Assembly (NCBI GenBank): GCA_003151815.1
Contig: PLYN01000045.1
Coordinates: 1-64,000 of the forward strand
Direction: 5' to 3'
Length of the DNA stretch: 64,000 bases
Origin: Bacteroidota bacterium
GTDB taxonomy: Bacteria > Bacteroidota > Bacteroidia > 2-12-FULL-35-15
Shown: positions 62,601-64,000 of the stretch, piece after piece
Layout of the letters: every line of letters begins with the position of its first letter
Numbering within the stretch: position 1 is the first letter of the stretch
The notes under the pieces: model-generated
What the model was told of the DNA's origin: nothing
What the model saw: the letters and a program-made list of their open reading frames with translations, nothing else
The model's database searches: none
Translations under genes and position numbers: made by a program

Positions 62601-63384
62601 GGTAACGTAAAAAAATAACAGACAGTGCAAACAAAAACAAGGAAACATTATGCCTCACCCCCTGCCCCTCTCCTTCAGAGAGGGGAGTATGAGAGCTGAA
62701 TAATTTTTTAAGAAAAAGAACGACCAGCAAAAATCCGAGTAAATTAAATATCAGTGAAAAATAGGATGACAAGGCAATTGAATTGATGGCAGAATTAAAC
62801 TCTAATGAAAACAAATAATCGTTGTTGAAATTTTTCACCTCATGTGAGGAATTAGATGGGTTGGCTATGAGTTTTGTTTCCGGAGGAACGGCAAAGTCCT
62901 CTTGAAATTCATTTACCAGATATTTATTTTGGTATGGATATTCGCTTTTTATTAAAATTAAACCTATTACAGTTTTTGCAGTGGAAGCATTGGTTTCCGG
63001 CCTCATTACTTCAAACCAGCCGTTATGAAGTTTTACCATTTTTGTGTCCAGGCAAACTTCTTTTTGCCAATTTTCTACGGCAATAGAATTATCGCTCCAA
63101 AATTTTAAGGTATCATTTTCATAGATCAACAATGCAATACCTTCGTCTTCCAATAAAGTAGTAAAATAAGCCGGATTTTGTGCAAAAAGTTGATTGTAGT
63201 TTTGTGTTGCGGTACGCTTTGCCAATGCTAACATTTCCTCATTTAATCGCAATTCCTTTTTGTGTAATTTTTTCTCGAAATCAGCAACAGTAGAGGAAGC
63301 ACTATCCACAAATGGATGATACAAAAAATACGCTGTAATAAAAAGGAGTACAGCAAAAAAAAGGAGGAAAAGTTTGTTTTTCAA
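59668..63384 (-). CDS. NtrY-like membrane sensor histidine kinase
   Basis: Multiple TM segments, HAMP, SERESAWREMAKQVAHEIKNPLTPMKLSVQHLQR (H-box), NLIKNAIQAIPEG, DNGIGISDDALDKIFVPNFTTKTGGMGLGLAMVKSIVE. Confidence 0.95.
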   Translation of the reverse strand: MKNKLFLLFFAVLLFITAYFLYHPFVDSASSTVADFEKKLHKKELRLNEEMLALAKRTATQNYNQLFAQNPAYFTTLLEDEGIALLIYENDTLKFWSDNSIAVENWQKEVCLDTKMVKLHNGWFEVMRPETNASTAKTVIGLILIKSEYPYQNKYLVNEFQEDFAVPPETKLIANPSNSSHEVKNFNNDYLFSLEFNSAINSIALSSYFSLIFNLLGFLLVVLFLKKLFSSHTPLSEGEGQGVRHNVSLFLFALSVIFLRYLTIKFSFPGIFYEFNLFSPKIYADASSVWLMSLGDLLINTLLLFFISYVIIKEYNVDGILLKLKRINKLILSLFCFLGFFWFSWIITSLFVGLIKNSNIPFSINNLFSLNQYSFVALIVIGLLLFVCFLFADKMVSVLKQFKLSNQQYALVFIASALVHTIIWHLLGTLDLILVFWPFVLVVAIVLIKRKESVYYFSGIVFFVFIFSLFAVHVLIKYTDIKEIESRKIYAEKLAAEQDPVAEFLFQDIENNINTDSILISYINGVGQQTGEFEKRLKQEYFSGFWEKYDIRIALFDSMCVPVIKSQNALLDNTLYFDELIEKKGIPTVSKHLFFLNNTTGKISYLAKFPLTRSIGSKAKLGTLYIELDAKFISDEIGFPELLLDKNVGLSQELNNYSYAKYKHNQLINQYGKFPYNRSGIDFYNNRGSFIIIDKEDFNHLLYRPDSNTLIVLSKRKEGLIGQVTTFSYLFAFFSLLLLAILFFRQVFGGSLFENFNFKYRIQLLLVLIVLTSLALFGGGTIYYIKQQFEIKNRENISEKIHSVLIDIDSKLAAENALDGSLSEYSTFVLKKSANIFFTDINLYDVHGNLYASSRPKVFDEGLTSKKMNPEAFLQMAVLGKTEFIHDERIGKLEYLSAYISFKNKDGKLLAYLNLPYFAKQSELEKEISGFLVALINIYVLLFALSIVMAIFISNYVTKPLKLIQDKLSKIKLGTTNELIEWQEKDEIGSLVSEYNRMILELTKSAELLAKSERESAWREMAKQVAHEIKNPLTPMKLSVQHLQRIWKDHTPDMDQKMEGLTQTIIEQIDTLSTIATEFSNFAKMPKANLDKINVHKILLNSIALYTDSSTIQIEYKNEIKIEPFVLADKEQLLRVFNNLIKNAIQAIPEGRKGKIEIELKKENKFYIISIKDNGIGISDDALDKIFVPNFTTKTGGMGLGLAMVKSIVESVDGKIWFESRSDESCTFFVALPCYSEV
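62652..62694. repeat. C/T-rich interspersed palindromic repeat in frame inside the kinase gene
   Basis: gcctcaccccctgcccctctccttcagagaggggagtatgaga; encodes SHTPLSEGEGQGVRH. Confidence 0.8.
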
Positions 63385-63508
63385 TTTTTTTTCAGAAAAA
63401 GATTTTATTCGTGTATTTTTACAACCACGGAAAATTAATTAACACAAAACTACTATTTTATAAATCAATTACCGGTGACATTAAGTCGCACAAATTGTAC
63501 CAAATCAA

Positions 63509-64000
63509 ATGGCAAAAAAAAATAACAATTCTTCACCTAAGCCCAACACGAAAAATTCATTGCCTCCAATTACTGAAAATGCGCCTTTTACTTTTAACAA
63601 TTTTAAAGTACAGGCAATCATATTGGTGATCCTTGGATTTATCCTATACGCCAACTCATTCCAAAATGAATATTGTTTGGATGATGGTATTGTAATTCTG
63701 AAAAACGAATATGTACAAAAAGGAATAGCAGGGATTCCTAAAATATTAAGTACCGATGCCTACGATAGTTTTTACAGGCAAATGGGCGCTAAACAGGAAC
63801 TTGCCGGCGGACGATACCGTCCACTTTCTGTCATCACCTTTGCTATTGAAGAATCGTTATTCGGAAGTAAAGAAAAAGTAAAACCACCTGATGACGTTGC
63901 ATTTGTGAGACATGTTTTAAATGTTGTTTTTTATATTTTTTCAATAATCGTACTGTTATACTTTTTGAGAAATTTTATTTTTAAAGACACTCCGCTTGTC
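63509..64000 (+). CDS. partial membrane protein, possibly glycosyltransferase/TPR-type
   Basis: MAKKNNNSSPKPNTKNSLPPITENAPFTFNNFKVQAIILVILGFILYANSFQNEYCLDDGIVILKNEYVQKGIAGI...; open to the window end. Confidence 0.65.
   Translation, partial: MAKKNNNSSPKPNTKNSLPPITENAPFTFNNFKVQAIILVILGFILYANSFQNEYCLDDGIVILKNEYVQKGIAGIPKILSTDAYDSFYRQMGAKQELAGGRYRPLSVITFAIEESLFGSKEKVKPPDDVAFVRHVLNVVFYIFSIIVLLYFLRNFIFKDTPLV

Overview
This is a 64 kb AT-rich window from a Bacteroidota chromosome. The evidence is a type IX secretion/gliding locus (PorP/SprF-like, gldK-L-M-N), gldA, and TAnnTTTG promoter motifs. Most of it is housekeeping: acn, dtd, rsgA, metK, groEL/ES, secG, lptE, miaB, topA, hflX, purT, tsaB, ubiX, queG, ruvB, gatA, tatA, dut, envC/mltD-like hydrolases and an NtrY-like kinase. 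There are two accessory regions. (1) ~0.8-5.6 kb holds an IS1595-type transposase whose stop codon overlaps the start of a RhuM-family gene, plus a nucleotidyltransferase/small-protein pair; this pair and acn end in near-duplicate terminators. (2) ~55.1-59.6 kb holds a VapBC-like pair, then a stand-alone degenerate fragment of DNA polymerase III alpha (DnaE), a tandem zinc-ribbon protein, a DnaQ-like exonuclease interrupted by one in-frame TGA, a possible UDG-like protein and a WYL regulator. The most notable observations are: the DnaE-fragment/DnaQ/zinc-ribbon/WYL cluster; palindromic repeat elements that sit in frame inside coding sequences (a 12-codon insertion in dtd, a loop in the NtrY-like kinase, two copies in the N-terminus of a DUF4292-like lipoprotein); and a decayed copy of the mltD 3' end on the far side of a porin-like gene. 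No rRNA, tRNA or CRISPR array was recognised. All homology calls come from reading motifs by eye; no searches were run.
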